Of a DNA stretch of 17,912 nucleotides, positions 7,384 through 15,014 are shown in pieces; position 1 is the stretch's first letter, and each line of letters starts with the position of its first letter. Origin of the DNA: JAGLHV01 sp023132075 [NCBI: bacterium] (GTDB taxonomy: Bacteria; CBDUZB01; JAGLHV01); contig JAGLYT010000006.1 of NCBI GenBank assembly GCA_023132075.1, forward strand, positions 1 through 17,912, in the 5' to 3' direction. A program made the position numbers and the translations under genes. The notes under the pieces were generated by a model. The model was given only the letters and a program-made list of their open reading frames with translations. It had not been told where the DNA came from and did no database searches.

Positions 7384-8600
7384 TGAATATAAAAGGAATT
7401 AAATTATCGACACTGTTCCTGTGGTTTATATTGCTCTTTAATCCTTTCGCTTTTTCCTTTGGCGGGGATTTTCAAACAAAAGGACTTTTTTATCCGGATA
7501 GAGAGGAACTATTTGAAATAAGGAGCAGTCTTTTATTAGAAAATAAAGTGGATTTTAAATCATGGCTTATTTTCTACCAAAGTTGCTCCATAGAAGGGAT
7601 TTTCTCCAACAAAAAAGAAGATAACAATGAAGTTTTTCCGAAGGTAAGGGATACTGATTTGAATTTTTATTTTCCGGCAATAGATGTTAAAATAGGTTAT
7701 TCCAAAGTTTTTTGGGGAAAATTGGATTATATATCTCCGGTAGATATGCTGAATCCATTAGATGTTACTAAACTCTTTTTAGAAGGAGAAAGAAAAGAGG
7801 CAAAATTATCTGTTCCTTTGTTAATGGTTTCTCCTTATTGGGGTAGAGAATATCGGCTTGATTTTGTATTAGTTCCTTTTTTTAAAAAGGGCACTTATGA
7901 TGAGCTGAAAGAAAAAAATTCACCTTTTGATCCTGTATTCTTTCCATTGCCGGTGGAAGAAGATTTACCTTTGGAAAACATAAAAAACATGGAATATGGC
8001 AGTAGATTCTCCGGTATTTTTGGGGAAATTGATTGGTCTTTGTATTATTTTAGAGGGTTTGGAGATTTTCCCTCGTATTGTTTAGATATTGATTTAAATA
8101 AAATTAACGCAGTTTATTTCCAAAATGATATGTTCGGTTATGATTTTGAGTTGGTTTGGGGAAAATGGGGGATAAGAGGAGAAGGGGCTTTATTTGCCGG
8201 GGTCGGGTTTCAGGATAAGAATTCCTTAAATTACCATAAAGGAGATTCTTTTACCGGAGGGCTGGGATTGGATAGAACATTTGGGGATAATTATGTGAAT
8301 TTTAATTTGCTTTATAAAAAGATATTAATTGACGAAGTGATAGAAGAAAGGAAAGATGAAGTAACCATGGTGGCGAATATAGAACGAAAATTTTCCTATG
8401 AAAAAAAAATATTAAAACTTTTTTCTATGTATAATTTAATAGATGACAGCTGTTTTTTAAAAGGAACATTTAGTATTAATTGCCGGGAAAATCTGTGGAC
8501 CGATTTATCTGCGGGCTTTTTTACAGGGGAAGGGGAAGACAACTTAAGCAAATTTAAAAATAATGATTTTTTTTCGATAAAATTTAAATATAGTTTTTAA
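7383..8600 (+). CDS. outer-membrane beta-barrel protein of the MMPL operon (DUF1302-like)
   Basis: The first 25 or so residues form a signal peptide (MNIKGIKLSTLFLWFILLF, then a short polar cleavage region). The remaining 380 residues alternate hydrophobic and polar positions in strand-sized blocks. They end in FSIKFKYSF, whose final aromatic residue is the recognition signal for the BAM complex. The segment WGKLDYISPVDMLNPLDVT resembles the conserved early region of DUF1302-type barrels, which often sit beside MMPL pumps and LolA-like proteins. It is probably the outer-membrane exit or acceptor of the system. TAATG coupling with the pump supports joint synthesis. No terminator hairpin is obvious in the 84 bases after it. 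Family assignment is by pattern only; the barrel nature is more secure. Confidence 0.75.
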   Translation: MNIKGIKLSTLFLWFILLFNPFAFSFGGDFQTKGLFYPDREELFEIRSSLLLENKVDFKSWLIFYQSCSIEGIFSNKKEDNNEVFPKVRDTDLNFYFPAIDVKIGYSKVFWGKLDYISPVDMLNPLDVTKLFLEGERKEAKLSVPLLMVSPYWGREYRLDFVLVPFFKKGTYDELKEKNSPFDPVFFPLPVEEDLPLENIKNMEYGSRFSGIFGEIDWSLYYFRGFGDFPSYCLDIDLNKINAVYFQNDMFGYDFELVWGKWGIRGEGALFAGVGFQDKNSLNYHKGDSFTGGLGLDRTFGDNYVNFNLLYKKILIDEVIEERKDEVTMVANIERKFSYEKKILKLFSMYNLIDDSCFLKGTFSINCRENLWTDLSAGFFTGEGEDNLSKFKNNDFFSIKFKYSF

Positions 8601-8633
8601 TCTGATTTTTTCGTTTTATTACGTATCTGTTTA

Positions 8634-8642
8634 TGTTACAAT
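8634..8642 (+). promoter_or_regulatory. extended -10 promoter element upstream of the HAD gene
   Basis: TG (8634-8635) and one base precede TACAAT (8637-8642), which matches the -10 consensus at 5 of 6 positions. No convincing -35 lies 17 bases upstream. It ends 42 bases before the ATG at 8685, so the phosphatase and downstream metal genes may have their own start of transcription. Confidence 0.4.
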
Positions 8643-8684
8643 AACTAATTAAGTAAAGCACAAAATTAAAAGGATAAGAAAATT

Positions 8685-9341
8685 ATGATAAAATTGGTTA
8701 TTTTTGATTTGGATGGAACATTAATTGATGCATATGAAGCAATTGAAAAAAGCTTAAATTATACCCTAAAAACATTGAAATATAAAACGGTTGGATTTTC
8801 CGCCGTACATAAGGCAGTGGGTGGAGGGAATGTGAATTTTATTAAAACATTTGTAAAAAACAAACATGTAGAGGAAGCACTGGAGATTTATCGTCAACAT
8901 CATAAGTCATCGCTGCTTACTTATGCGTGTACGATACCTTTTGCAGAAAAAATGTTAAAAAGTCTTAAAAAAAGGAATTTTAGGTTGGCAGTAGCTACTA
9001 ATCGGCCGGAAAAATTCAGCTTGATTTTATTAAATCATTTGGGGTTAGACAATTATTTCGATTTAATTACCTGTGCAGGGACAATGGAAGAACTTAAACC
9101 TGAGCCGACTTTGTTATTAAAAATTTTGAAAGAATTAGAAATTAATTCCGATGAAGCACTTTATGTCGGAGATATGACTGTAGATATTTATGCGGGAAAA
9201 AATGCGGGAATACGGACAATTGCCGTAATGAGCGGTTCTTCTTCCGAGAGTGAATTAAAAAAAGCAAAACCTCATAAACTCATTTCCAGTATTGCCGAGT
9301 TGACTAATTTGGAACAGATAAAGGAAATTGTAAAAATTTAA
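8685..9341 (+). CDS. HAD-superfamily hydrolase, phosphoglycolate-phosphatase-like
   Basis: All four HAD motifs are present in 218 residues. Motif I is FDLDGTLID, with nucleophile Asp8 and acid Asp10. Motif II is AVATNRP (Thr105). Motif III is Lys138 in ELKPEP. Motif IV is YVGDMTVD (Asp163, Asp167). The insert between motifs I and II is helical, the subclass IA cap found in Gph, PpaX and beta-phosphoglucomutase. A phosphatase acting on a small phosphorylated metabolite in the cytosol is expected. The precise substrate cannot be assigned; the cap helices lack features I can tie to phosphoglycolate or pyrophosphate. The next gene starts two bases after its stop, so it may be cotranscribed with the metal-export pair without sharing their function. 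Confidence 0.88.
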   Translation: MIKLVIFDLDGTLIDAYEAIEKSLNYTLKTLKYKTVGFSAVHKAVGGGNVNFIKTFVKNKHVEEALEIYRQHHKSSLLTYACTIPFAEKMLKSLKKRNFRLAVATNRPEKFSLILLNHLGLDNYFDLITCAGTMEELKPEPTLLLKILKELEINSDEALYVGDMTVDIYAGKNAGIRTIAVMSGSSSESELKKAKPHKLISSIAELTNLEQIKEIVKI

Positions 9342-9343
9342 AA

Positions 9344-9991
9344 ATGTTGATGCAGATAAGAATGAAAATACGAAAGAATTTTTGTCGGGCAATTATATTG
9401 TGTTTTTTATTTGTTAGTGATTATGTGGCGGCCCATCCGCATGTTTTTATTGACAATGAAATAACTATTGTTTTTAATCAGGAGGGATTGGCCGGAATAA
9501 AAATAAAGTGGTTTTTTGATGAGATGTTTAGTAGTATGATAATACATGATTACGACGAAAATAAAAATGGTGTTTTTGACTCGGTCGAAATAGAGGCGAT
9601 TAAGAACGGGGCTTTTTCCAATTTAAGAAAGTTTAATTATTTTACCAGAATCAAAATAGACGGAAAGCCTTTTATAGTAGAATCCGCAGAAAATTTTTCA
9701 GTATCTAAAGAAGATGATTGTGTTGTTTATAATTTTTTTATTCCTTGCAAGGCAGAAGCAGAAATTTGCCATAAAGAAGTTAAAATATCTGTATATGATG
9801 ATTCTTATTATGTTGATATTTTAAAACTGGATAGGGATGTAATTCAATTTAAAGGGAATGATTTGATTGAGTATGAATATGAATTGCGGGATGATACCGG
9901 AAATCCTTATTATTTCGGGCAAATATTCCCTCAGGAAATGATTCTGAAATTTAAGAAAAAAAATGAACAAAAAATCAATAATATTAATTAG
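9344..9991 (+). CDS. DUF1007 periplasmic protein, partner of the NicO exporter
   Basis: A signal peptide (about residues 1-30) ends in VAA and leaves the mature N terminus HPHVFID. This His-Pro-His start is typical of DUF1007 proteins and is a likely metal ligand. Residues 71-82 (DENKNGVFDSVE) form a complete 12-position EF-hand loop with D, N, N, G and the final E in place, so Ca2+ or another divalent ion could bind. DUF1007 genes very often precede or fuse to NicO/RcnA-type nickel-cobalt exporters, and here the next gene overlaps its end by 29 bases. It probably acts as periplasmic metal binder or accessory to the exporter. Start choice is uncertain: ATGs at 9344, 9350 and 9362 all lack a clear ribosome site, and coupling to the upstream gene may drive initiation. 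Confidence 0.85.
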   Translation: MLMQIRMKIRKNFCRAIILCFLFVSDYVAAHPHVFIDNEITIVFNQEGLAGIKIKWFFDEMFSSMIIHDYDENKNGVFDSVEIEAIKNGAFSNLRKFNYFTRIKIDGKPFIVESAENFSVSKEDDCVVYNFFIPCKAEAEICHKEVKISVYDDSYYVDILKLDRDVIQFKGNDLIEYEYELRDDTGNPYYFGQIFPQEMILKFKKKNEQKINNIN

Positions 9992-10898
9992 TTTAATTTC
10001 AGGTTTTATTTTTCAGCCGGTATTATTTGCCGGTGATAATCCCTTTGTATCCGGGTCTCCGGATACAAAAGCAGTGAAGGCCGTTCGCTATCCGGGATTT
10101 ATGCAAAAGATAATGATTAAGATTGTTCCGCTTCAGCAAAAATTAAGTGCTAAATTGACTAAATTAATCCGGGAAATAAAAAATACCGGTTCGGGGCGGG
10201 CACTTTGCATTATTATTTTAATTTCTTTTCTTTATGGTTTTATTCATGCCCTTGGACCCGGACATGGAAAAACAATAACATTTTCCTATTTTTTAGCAAA
10301 ACAAGCAGATATTAAAAAAGGAATCATTGTAGGAAGTTTAATAGCCTTTCTCCATGTTTTTTCAGCGTTAGTTATAGTATTGATACTATATTTGATTGTT
10401 CAACAGGCGTATTTGATTTCTTTTGAAAATTTGAGCAGGACAATCAAGTTAATAAGTTATGCACTGATTGCATTGATTGGATTATTTTTGTTGATTAAAG
10501 CATTTATTGATTTAGGAAAATTTATTGATTTACGAAAAAGAAAAAAAAATTCAGTTTTAGAAGAAGACATTTCTTATAGTAAAATCAATACTAAAAATAT
10601 AATTCCTGTTGCTTTTGCTGTAGGTATGATTCCTTGTCCGGGAGCGGTTATTATTTTGTTATTTTCAATATCGATGGATGTTTTAAAAGTTGGAGTGATT
10701 TCGATATTCAGTATGGCGATGGGAATGGCAGTTACTATTTCTCTGGTAGGAGTTTTGACTATTGTTTCTAAACGCGGAGTGTTAAAGTTTATTGCCGGGA
10801 AAAGTAAGGTGAGAGATATTTTTCAAATCAGTACCCAGATATTCGGTTCATTATTTATTTTGTTTTTAGGAATTATTTTATTTGTAAGTTTTCTCTAA
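9963..10898 (+). CDS. NicO-family nickel/cobalt exporter
   Basis: The 311-residue inner-membrane protein begins with a signal-like segment and a GDNPF motif, then has six or seven helices. The family signature HALGPGHGK lies at residues 95-103 at the end of a helix, His131 sits in LHVFSA, and the second signature GMIPCPGAV is at 221-229. These define the NicO/RcnA group, which moves Ni2+ or Co2+ out of the cytosol. RcnA has a His-rich loop in its middle. Here the equivalent loop (about 190-211) is Lys/Arg-rich with no histidine, so metal choice may differ. The gene starts inside the DUF1007 gene, and the two surely work together. A cobalamin riboswitch lies 6.7 kb downstream but does not control this operon. 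Exporter class is secure; the metal is not. Confidence 0.9.
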   Translation: MNKKSIILISLISGFIFQPVLFAGDNPFVSGSPDTKAVKAVRYPGFMQKIMIKIVPLQQKLSAKLTKLIREIKNTGSGRALCIIILISFLYGFIHALGPGHGKTITFSYFLAKQADIKKGIIVGSLIAFLHVFSALVIVLILYLIVQQAYLISFENLSRTIKLISYALIALIGLFLLIKAFIDLGKFIDLRKRKKNSVLEEDISYSKINTKNIIPVAFAVGMIPCPGAVIILLFSISMDVLKVGVISIFSMAMGMAVTISLVGVLTIVSKRGVLKFIAGKSKVRDIFQISTQIFGSLFILFLGIILFVSFL

Positions 10899-10945
10899 GG
10901 TTTTTAAAAAAAGAAAACAAATGAAACGTTTAATAAGGGATAACA

Positions 10946-11884
10946 ATGGGCGATATAGCAATTCAGGTATCAAATTTAACTAAACTTTATGGAAAGACAT
11001 TAGCTGTTGACCGGATTAATTTTGAGGTTAAAAAAGGTGAAATTTTTGGTTTTCTTGGACCCAACGGAGCGGGAAAAACAACTACTCAAAGAATCCTGAC
11101 CGGGATTATAAAGGCAAATTCCGGTACTGTTTCAATAATGGGATTGAATATTGAGACAGAATCATTTTATGCTAAAAGGCAGATTGGGGTTGTTCCGGAA
11201 ATAGCCAATGTCTATATTGATTTGAGTGCCTGGAATAATTTGATGCTTATAGGAAGTTTATATGGGCTTTCTAAAAAAAATAGAATTGCAAAAGCAGAAG
11301 AGTTGCTTAAACTATTTAATCTTTATGAAAGAAAAGATGAAAAGACAAAAACATTTTCTAAGGGAATGAAACAAAGGTTACTTTTAGCTATGGCATTGAT
11401 GTCCGAACCTAAAGTCCTTTTCCTTGATGAGCCGACCAGCGGGTTAGATGTACAAAGTTGTCGATTAATCAGAGAGAAAATATTAGAATTCAACCGGCAT
11501 GATATGAGCATATTTTTAACGACCCATAATATTACTGAAGCAGACCAGATGTGTAATCGGGTGGCCATTGTTAATCATGGGAAAATTGCCGTTATTGATA
11601 CGCCTGAAAAATTAAAAAAAGAATTTCAGTTTATGCAGGTGATTGAAGTATTGTTTAATAAGGAAATTCAGAATAAGAGGGAATTAGAAAAAATGAGAGG
11701 TATAAGTAAAATACAAAAGGTAAATGATAAATTTAAAATATATACTGACGATACGGATTGTTTGATAAGGGAAATAATTAATTTTTCCCATCGGGAAAAA
11801 TTAAAAATTATCAGTCTTAATACATTAGCTCCAAATTTGGAAGAAGTTTTCCTTAAGATTGTCGAAGAGCATAAATCCGGATGA
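10946..11884 (+). CDS. ABC transporter ATP-binding protein (DrrA/ABC-2 type)
   Basis: The nucleotide-binding domain fills residues 1 to about 220. Walker A is GPNGAGKT (38-45), the signature is FSKGMKQR (137-144), Walker B is VLFLDEP with catalytic Glu162, and the switch His is His194. The Q-loop reads GVVPE, with Glu85 where most ABC proteins have Gln; some ABC-2-type ATPases share this. The last 90 residues form the extra C-terminal domain of DrrA-like ATPases. The next gene encodes an ABC-2 permease, and the two should form an exporter of a drug, lipid or polymer. AAGGG lies about 6 bases before the ATG. No promoter is clear in the 47-base gap from the NicO gene. The substrate is unknown. 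Confidence 0.93.
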   Translation: MGDIAIQVSNLTKLYGKTLAVDRINFEVKKGEIFGFLGPNGAGKTTTQRILTGIIKANSGTVSIMGLNIETESFYAKRQIGVVPEIANVYIDLSAWNNLMLIGSLYGLSKKNRIAKAEELLKLFNLYERKDEKTKTFSKGMKQRLLLAMALMSEPKVLFLDEPTSGLDVQSCRLIREKILEFNRHDMSIFLTTHNITEADQMCNRVAIVNHGKIAVIDTPEKLKKEFQFMQVIEVLFNKEIQNKRELEKMRGISKIQKVNDKFKIYTDDTDCLIREIINFSHREKLKIISLNTLAPNLEEVFLKIVEEHKSG

Positions 11885-11942
11885 TTCAATTTTTTTTAAT
11901 ATAAGCTAAGTGTTTTTTTTTGGGGGGGTGAAAGCTAAGATT

Positions 11943-12701
11943 ATGGGGAAAAACAATTTATTTTTAACCCAGCTTAGAAGTGCTTGCAGCATATGTAAAA
12001 AAGATATTTTAATTTATTATTTAAAATCACCGGTTTTAATTTTTAGTTTTGTATCCCCCTTTTTTCTTTTGCTTGCTTTTATATTTGGGAGAAATCTGTC
12101 TTTCGACTTTTTGTTGCCGGTAGTTTTAGGGTTATCTATATTTTTTACTTCATCTTCCGTTGGCCCGATAATCATTCCATGGGAAACAAGAATGCGTACT
12201 CTGGAAAAATTAGTTAGTTGCCCTATATCCCTGGAATTTATCTTGTTGGGGGATATATTGGCCGGATTTCTTTATGGGGTAGGGGTTACTCTGGTAATTT
12301 TAATGGTTTTTATGGGTTTTTCTATTTTAGTGATAGATAATCTATTTTTCTTGATTTTAGCAATAATATTATCAAATCTTTGTTTTTCCTGTTTAGGTAT
12401 TTTAATCTCTATTCCTCCGACGGATAATCCGTCAAATATTATGATGCTTTCTAACTTAGTAAAATTCCCGCTTGTTTTTATTAGCGGAGTATTTATGCCT
12501 GTTAATCAATTACCATTTTTAATAAGGATATTAGCAAAATTTTCTCCCCTAACTTATACCGTTGACCTTTTAAGATGCAGTTTGGGTAAAGAACATATTT
12601 ATTCGGGGTTTTTTAGTTTGTTGGTTATTATTGTTTTTATTATCATCTTTTTTTGTTTAGCAATATTTTTTCATAAGAAAAATTTATCTAAAAGATTTTA
12701 A
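11943..12701 (+). CDS. ABC-2 family transporter permease
   Basis: About 252 residues with six predicted helices. The N-terminal cytosolic stretch MGKNNLFLTQLRSACSICKK leads to TM1 near residue 30. The ABC-2 signature is clear in the second half: a helix with FPLVFISGVFMPVNQLP, then the LAKFSPLTYTVDLLR loop. It pairs with the ATPase gene that ends 58 bases upstream. The start is uncertain. An open frame reaches a GTG at 11910, but that runs through T and G homopolymers. The ATG at 11943 gives the normal permease N terminus, with a G7 run about 14 bases upstream. The homopolymer runs are also places to suspect sequencing slips. Confidence 0.88.
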   Translation: MGKNNLFLTQLRSACSICKKDILIYYLKSPVLIFSFVSPFFLLLAFIFGRNLSFDFLLPVVLGLSIFFTSSSVGPIIIPWETRMRTLEKLVSCPISLEFILLGDILAGFLYGVGVTLVILMVFMGFSILVIDNLFFLILAIILSNLCFSCLGILISIPPTDNPSNIMMLSNLVKFPLVFISGVFMPVNQLPFLIRILAKFSPLTYTVDLLRCSLGKEHIYSGFFSLLVIIVFIIIFFCLAIFFHKKNLSKRF

Positions 12702-12713
12702 AGAGGAGAATAA

Positions 12714-13460
12714 ATGAAAAAAGAAAATTTAAAAAAAAATATTTTTATCATTGTTTTATTAATAGGATTAATTAGTCTGGTATTTAGTAATTTATTAACT
12801 GATTGTGCCCTGGATTTTTTAGAGAAGGTTTCTAAAATCGGCTTTACTAATTTGGCTTTAATAGGGGTCCTAAAAGGTATTTTAGCTATGGCTTCCAGTA
12901 TTGATATTGGAGTAGGGGTGGAAATGAACATCGGTGCAATTTTAAAAGGGTTATGTGATATTGTTGATAAAGCATTTAATTTTTTTATAATTTCTAACGG
13001 CTTAGTTGTTTTACAGATTTTTTTGTTAAAAATAAGTAAATTCCTGGTTATAAAAATATTAATAGTTGTTTCCGCAGGGCTCATTTTTGTAAAACAGGTA
13101 AAAAAAATTGCTTTGCCGGTATTATTGGGTTTTTTGTTGATTAATCCGGGATTTTCTTTGTATGTTTATGTGACTAAAATCATTTATGAGGAGACCATTC
13201 CTTCTGCCGGGAATGAAATTACGGAAAGGCTGGAATATATAAAAAATAATTTTCAGAAAATGGTTGAAGTGGAAGGATTTTTTGCGAAGGTTAAAAGTGT
13301 GCCTAAAACTATACTGCTTCTTGTATCCGGGGCGTTAAACAGTTTAGCCGATATTATTCTGATTTATTTTGTTTCTTCAATGGTTTTATTTTTGTTCCTT
13401 CCGGGCATTTTTTATTATGGGATGTACTTGTTGATGAAAAAATTATTATTAAAGATTTAA
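12714..13460 (+). CDS. uncharacterised integral membrane protein next to the ABC exporter
   Basis: I do not recognise a named family with confidence. The 248-residue protein has an N-terminal helix (about 10-25), a moderately hydrophobic extracytoplasmic-type stretch (about 28-85), and helices near 88-105, 110-127 and 133-153. A polar amphipathic segment (about 155-195) follows, then C-terminal helices near 198-240. The stretch with SIDIGVGVEMNIGAILKGL and a following DIVDK recalls a group of hypothetical inner-membrane proteins with a conserved 'GEILDPINDLVERFS' type segment, but that is from memory. GGAG lies about 9 bases before the ATG, 12 bases after the ABC-2 permease stop. It is therefore very likely cotranscribed with the ABC exporter and could be an accessory subunit. 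Confidence 0.75.
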   Translation: MKKENLKKNIFIIVLLIGLISLVFSNLLTDCALDFLEKVSKIGFTNLALIGVLKGILAMASSIDIGVGVEMNIGAILKGLCDIVDKAFNFFIISNGLVVLQIFLLKISKFLVIKILIVVSAGLIFVKQVKKIALPVLLGFLLINPGFSLYVYVTKIIYEETIPSAGNEITERLEYIKNNFQKMVEVEGFFAKVKSVPKTILLLVSGALNSLADIILIYFVSSMVLFLFLPGIFYYGMYLLMKKLLLKI

Positions 13461-13477
13461 CGGGGTTATGATTAATA

Positions 13478-14524
13478 ATGGCGATAAAAGCAGTAGTATT
13501 GTTTTCGGAAGGGTTAGATAGCAGTTTGGCGGTAAAACTTATGCAGGAACAGGGGATAGATGTTATTGCAGTTAATTTCGTTACACCTTTTGGTGTAGGA
13601 AATAAAGACAAAAAAAAGAACGGGACGATTATAGAAAGAGCAAAAGAATTGAATGTTGAATTAAAATTATACAAAGTCGGGGACGATTATCTTCAAATAG
13701 TAGAAAATCCACGTTATGGATACGGTAAAAATTTAAATCCCTGTATAGCTTGCCGAATTTGGATGTTTAAAAAAGCAAAAGAATTAATGCATGAGACGGG
13801 GGCTAAATTTATTGTTAGCGGAGAGGTTTTGGGGCAACGGCCGATGAGTCAGAAAAGATATACCATGGAAATTATTGAGAAAGAAAGCGGGTTGGAAGGT
13901 TTTATTGTCCGTCCTCTTACGGCAAAGTTGTTAACATCCAGCATTCCGGAGCAGAAAGGGTGGGTAAAAAGAGAAAAATTTTTTGACATTCTGGGGCGTT
14001 CAAGAATAAGGCAATTTGATTTAGCCAAAAAGTTTAAAATTACAAATTATGACAATCCTGCGGGGGGATGTTTGCTGACCGATTCAAGTTTTTGTTTAAA
14101 GATAAAAGACTTGATTAATTCTGATATGTTCAATATAGATAATATTAACTTAATAAAAAACGGAAGATATTTTAATATTAGTAATTGTTTTAAATTAGTA
14201 GTGGGAAGGAATGAAGGGGAAAATGCCGGATTATTAAATCTTGCCGGGAAGGGAAATTTGATTTTAGAGCCGGTGGTAAAAGGTCCTGTAGCTATAGGAC
14301 GGGGAGAAATAAACGATAAATATATCCAAATTGCTTTGGAAATTGTTGCTTATTATTGTAAAGGACAGGAAAATAATTTTAAAATTAAATTTAGCATTTT
14401 TCCTGATACGGCGAAAAACGCTATTGTTAAGGGTAAAATGACGGAAGAAGTCTTGTCCGGTTATAGAATAAAATCAACTAAGAAAGTTAATACCACCTTA
14501 AAAGAAAGGAGTGGATTCTTATGA
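13478..14524 (+). CDS. PP-loop ATPase with NFACT-R_2-like C-terminal domain, tRNA thiolation (ThiI/MnmA-like)
   Basis: Residues 8-16 (LFSEGLDSS) form a PP-loop that binds ATP and adenylates a substrate; the usual SGGxDS has Glu11 in place of the first Gly. NPCIACR (Cys89, Cys92) and PAGGCLL (Cys198) match the cysteine layout of MnmA and ThiI-related thiolases, where two cysteines carry out persulfide transfer. Residues about 225-320 ([21 protein letters not shown] through the [10 protein letters not shown] region) resemble the NFACT-R_2 RNA-binding domain. The combination is found in proteins often annotated 'ThiI', but THUMP and rhodanese domains are absent. Sulfur insertion into tRNA is the likely job; the modified position is unknown. 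The stop overlaps the next start (ATGA), so it is coupled to a YjbQ-family gene. Confidence 0.82.
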   Translation: MAIKAVVLFSEGLDSSLAVKLMQEQGIDVIAVNFVTPFGVGNKDKKKNGTIIERAKELNVELKLYKVGDDYLQIVENPRYGYGKNLNPCIACRIWMFKKAKELMHETGAKFIVSGEVLGQRPMSQKRYTMEIIEKESGLEGFIVRPLTAKLLTSSIPEQKGWVKREKFFDILGRSRIRQFDLAKKFKITNYDNPAGGCLLTDSSFCLKIKDLINSDMFNIDNINLIKNGRYFNISNCFKLVVGRNEGENAGLLNLAGKGNLILEPVVKGPVAIGRGEINDKYIQIALEIVAYYCKGQENNFKIKFSIFPDTAKNAIVKGKMTEEVLSGYRIKSTKKVNTTLKERSGFL

Positions 14525-14937
14525 AAAGTTATAGAGAAGAATTATGGTTTAATACCCAAACCAGACAGGCATTTATTAATATTACTCCACAGGTTGAATC
14601 TGCTTTGAAAAAAAGCAAAATTAAAGAGGGGCTCTGTCTGGTTAATGCAATGCATATTACCGCCAGTGTTTTTATTAATGATGATGAAAGGGGTTTGCAC
14701 CGGGATTTTTCCGAGCTGTTAGAAAAATTAGCTCCTTACGGAAAAGATAAATACAAACATAATTTAACAGGTGAGGATAATGCTGACTCTCATTTGAAAA
14801 GAACTTTTATGGGGCGGGAAGTAGTAGTAGCAGTAACCGGTGGAAAACTCGATTTTGGGCCGTGGGAGCAGATATTTTACGGTGAATTTGACGGCCTCAG
14901 AAGGAAACGAGTTTTAGTAAAAATTATCGGTGAATGA
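14521..14937 (+). CDS. yjbQ: YjbQ / UPF0047 family protein
   Basis: The 138-residue protein is full length for UPF0047. Conserved elements appear in order: H45 in [17 protein letters not shown], the KHN segment (His80), NADSHLK (His91), then a [16 protein letters not shown] motif corresponding to the usual lGtWQxIxxxExDGPR. The three histidines form the presumed metal or active site of this small trimeric enzyme. Homologues show weak thiamine-phosphate synthase activity, and databases name them 'secondary thiamine-phosphate synthase'. The true role remains open. The ATGA overlap with the ThiI-like gene suggests a sulfur or thiamine connection, which is inference only. Confidence 0.92.
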   Translation: MKSYREELWFNTQTRQAFINITPQVESALKKSKIKEGLCLVNAMHITASVFINDDERGLHRDFSELLEKLAPYGKDKYKHNLTGEDNADSHLKRTFMGREVVVAVTGGKLDFGPWEQIFYGEFDGLRRKRVLVKIIGE

Positions 14938-15014
14938 TTGAAAAAAACAAAACAAGAGGACAAGACTATATTCTTAGTAAGTAAAACGGCGGTAGTTAAA
15001 TAAGGGTTTAATTT

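Noticed and set aside
13354-13674. - strand frame over the start of the ThiI-like gene
   Set aside because: It is antisense to the PP-loop region and the end of the membrane protein, with no ribosome site; a shadow.
14938-14972. TTGAAA and TATATT before the 15015 membrane protein
   Set aside because: The spacer is 23 bases, too long for a normal sigma70 promoter.
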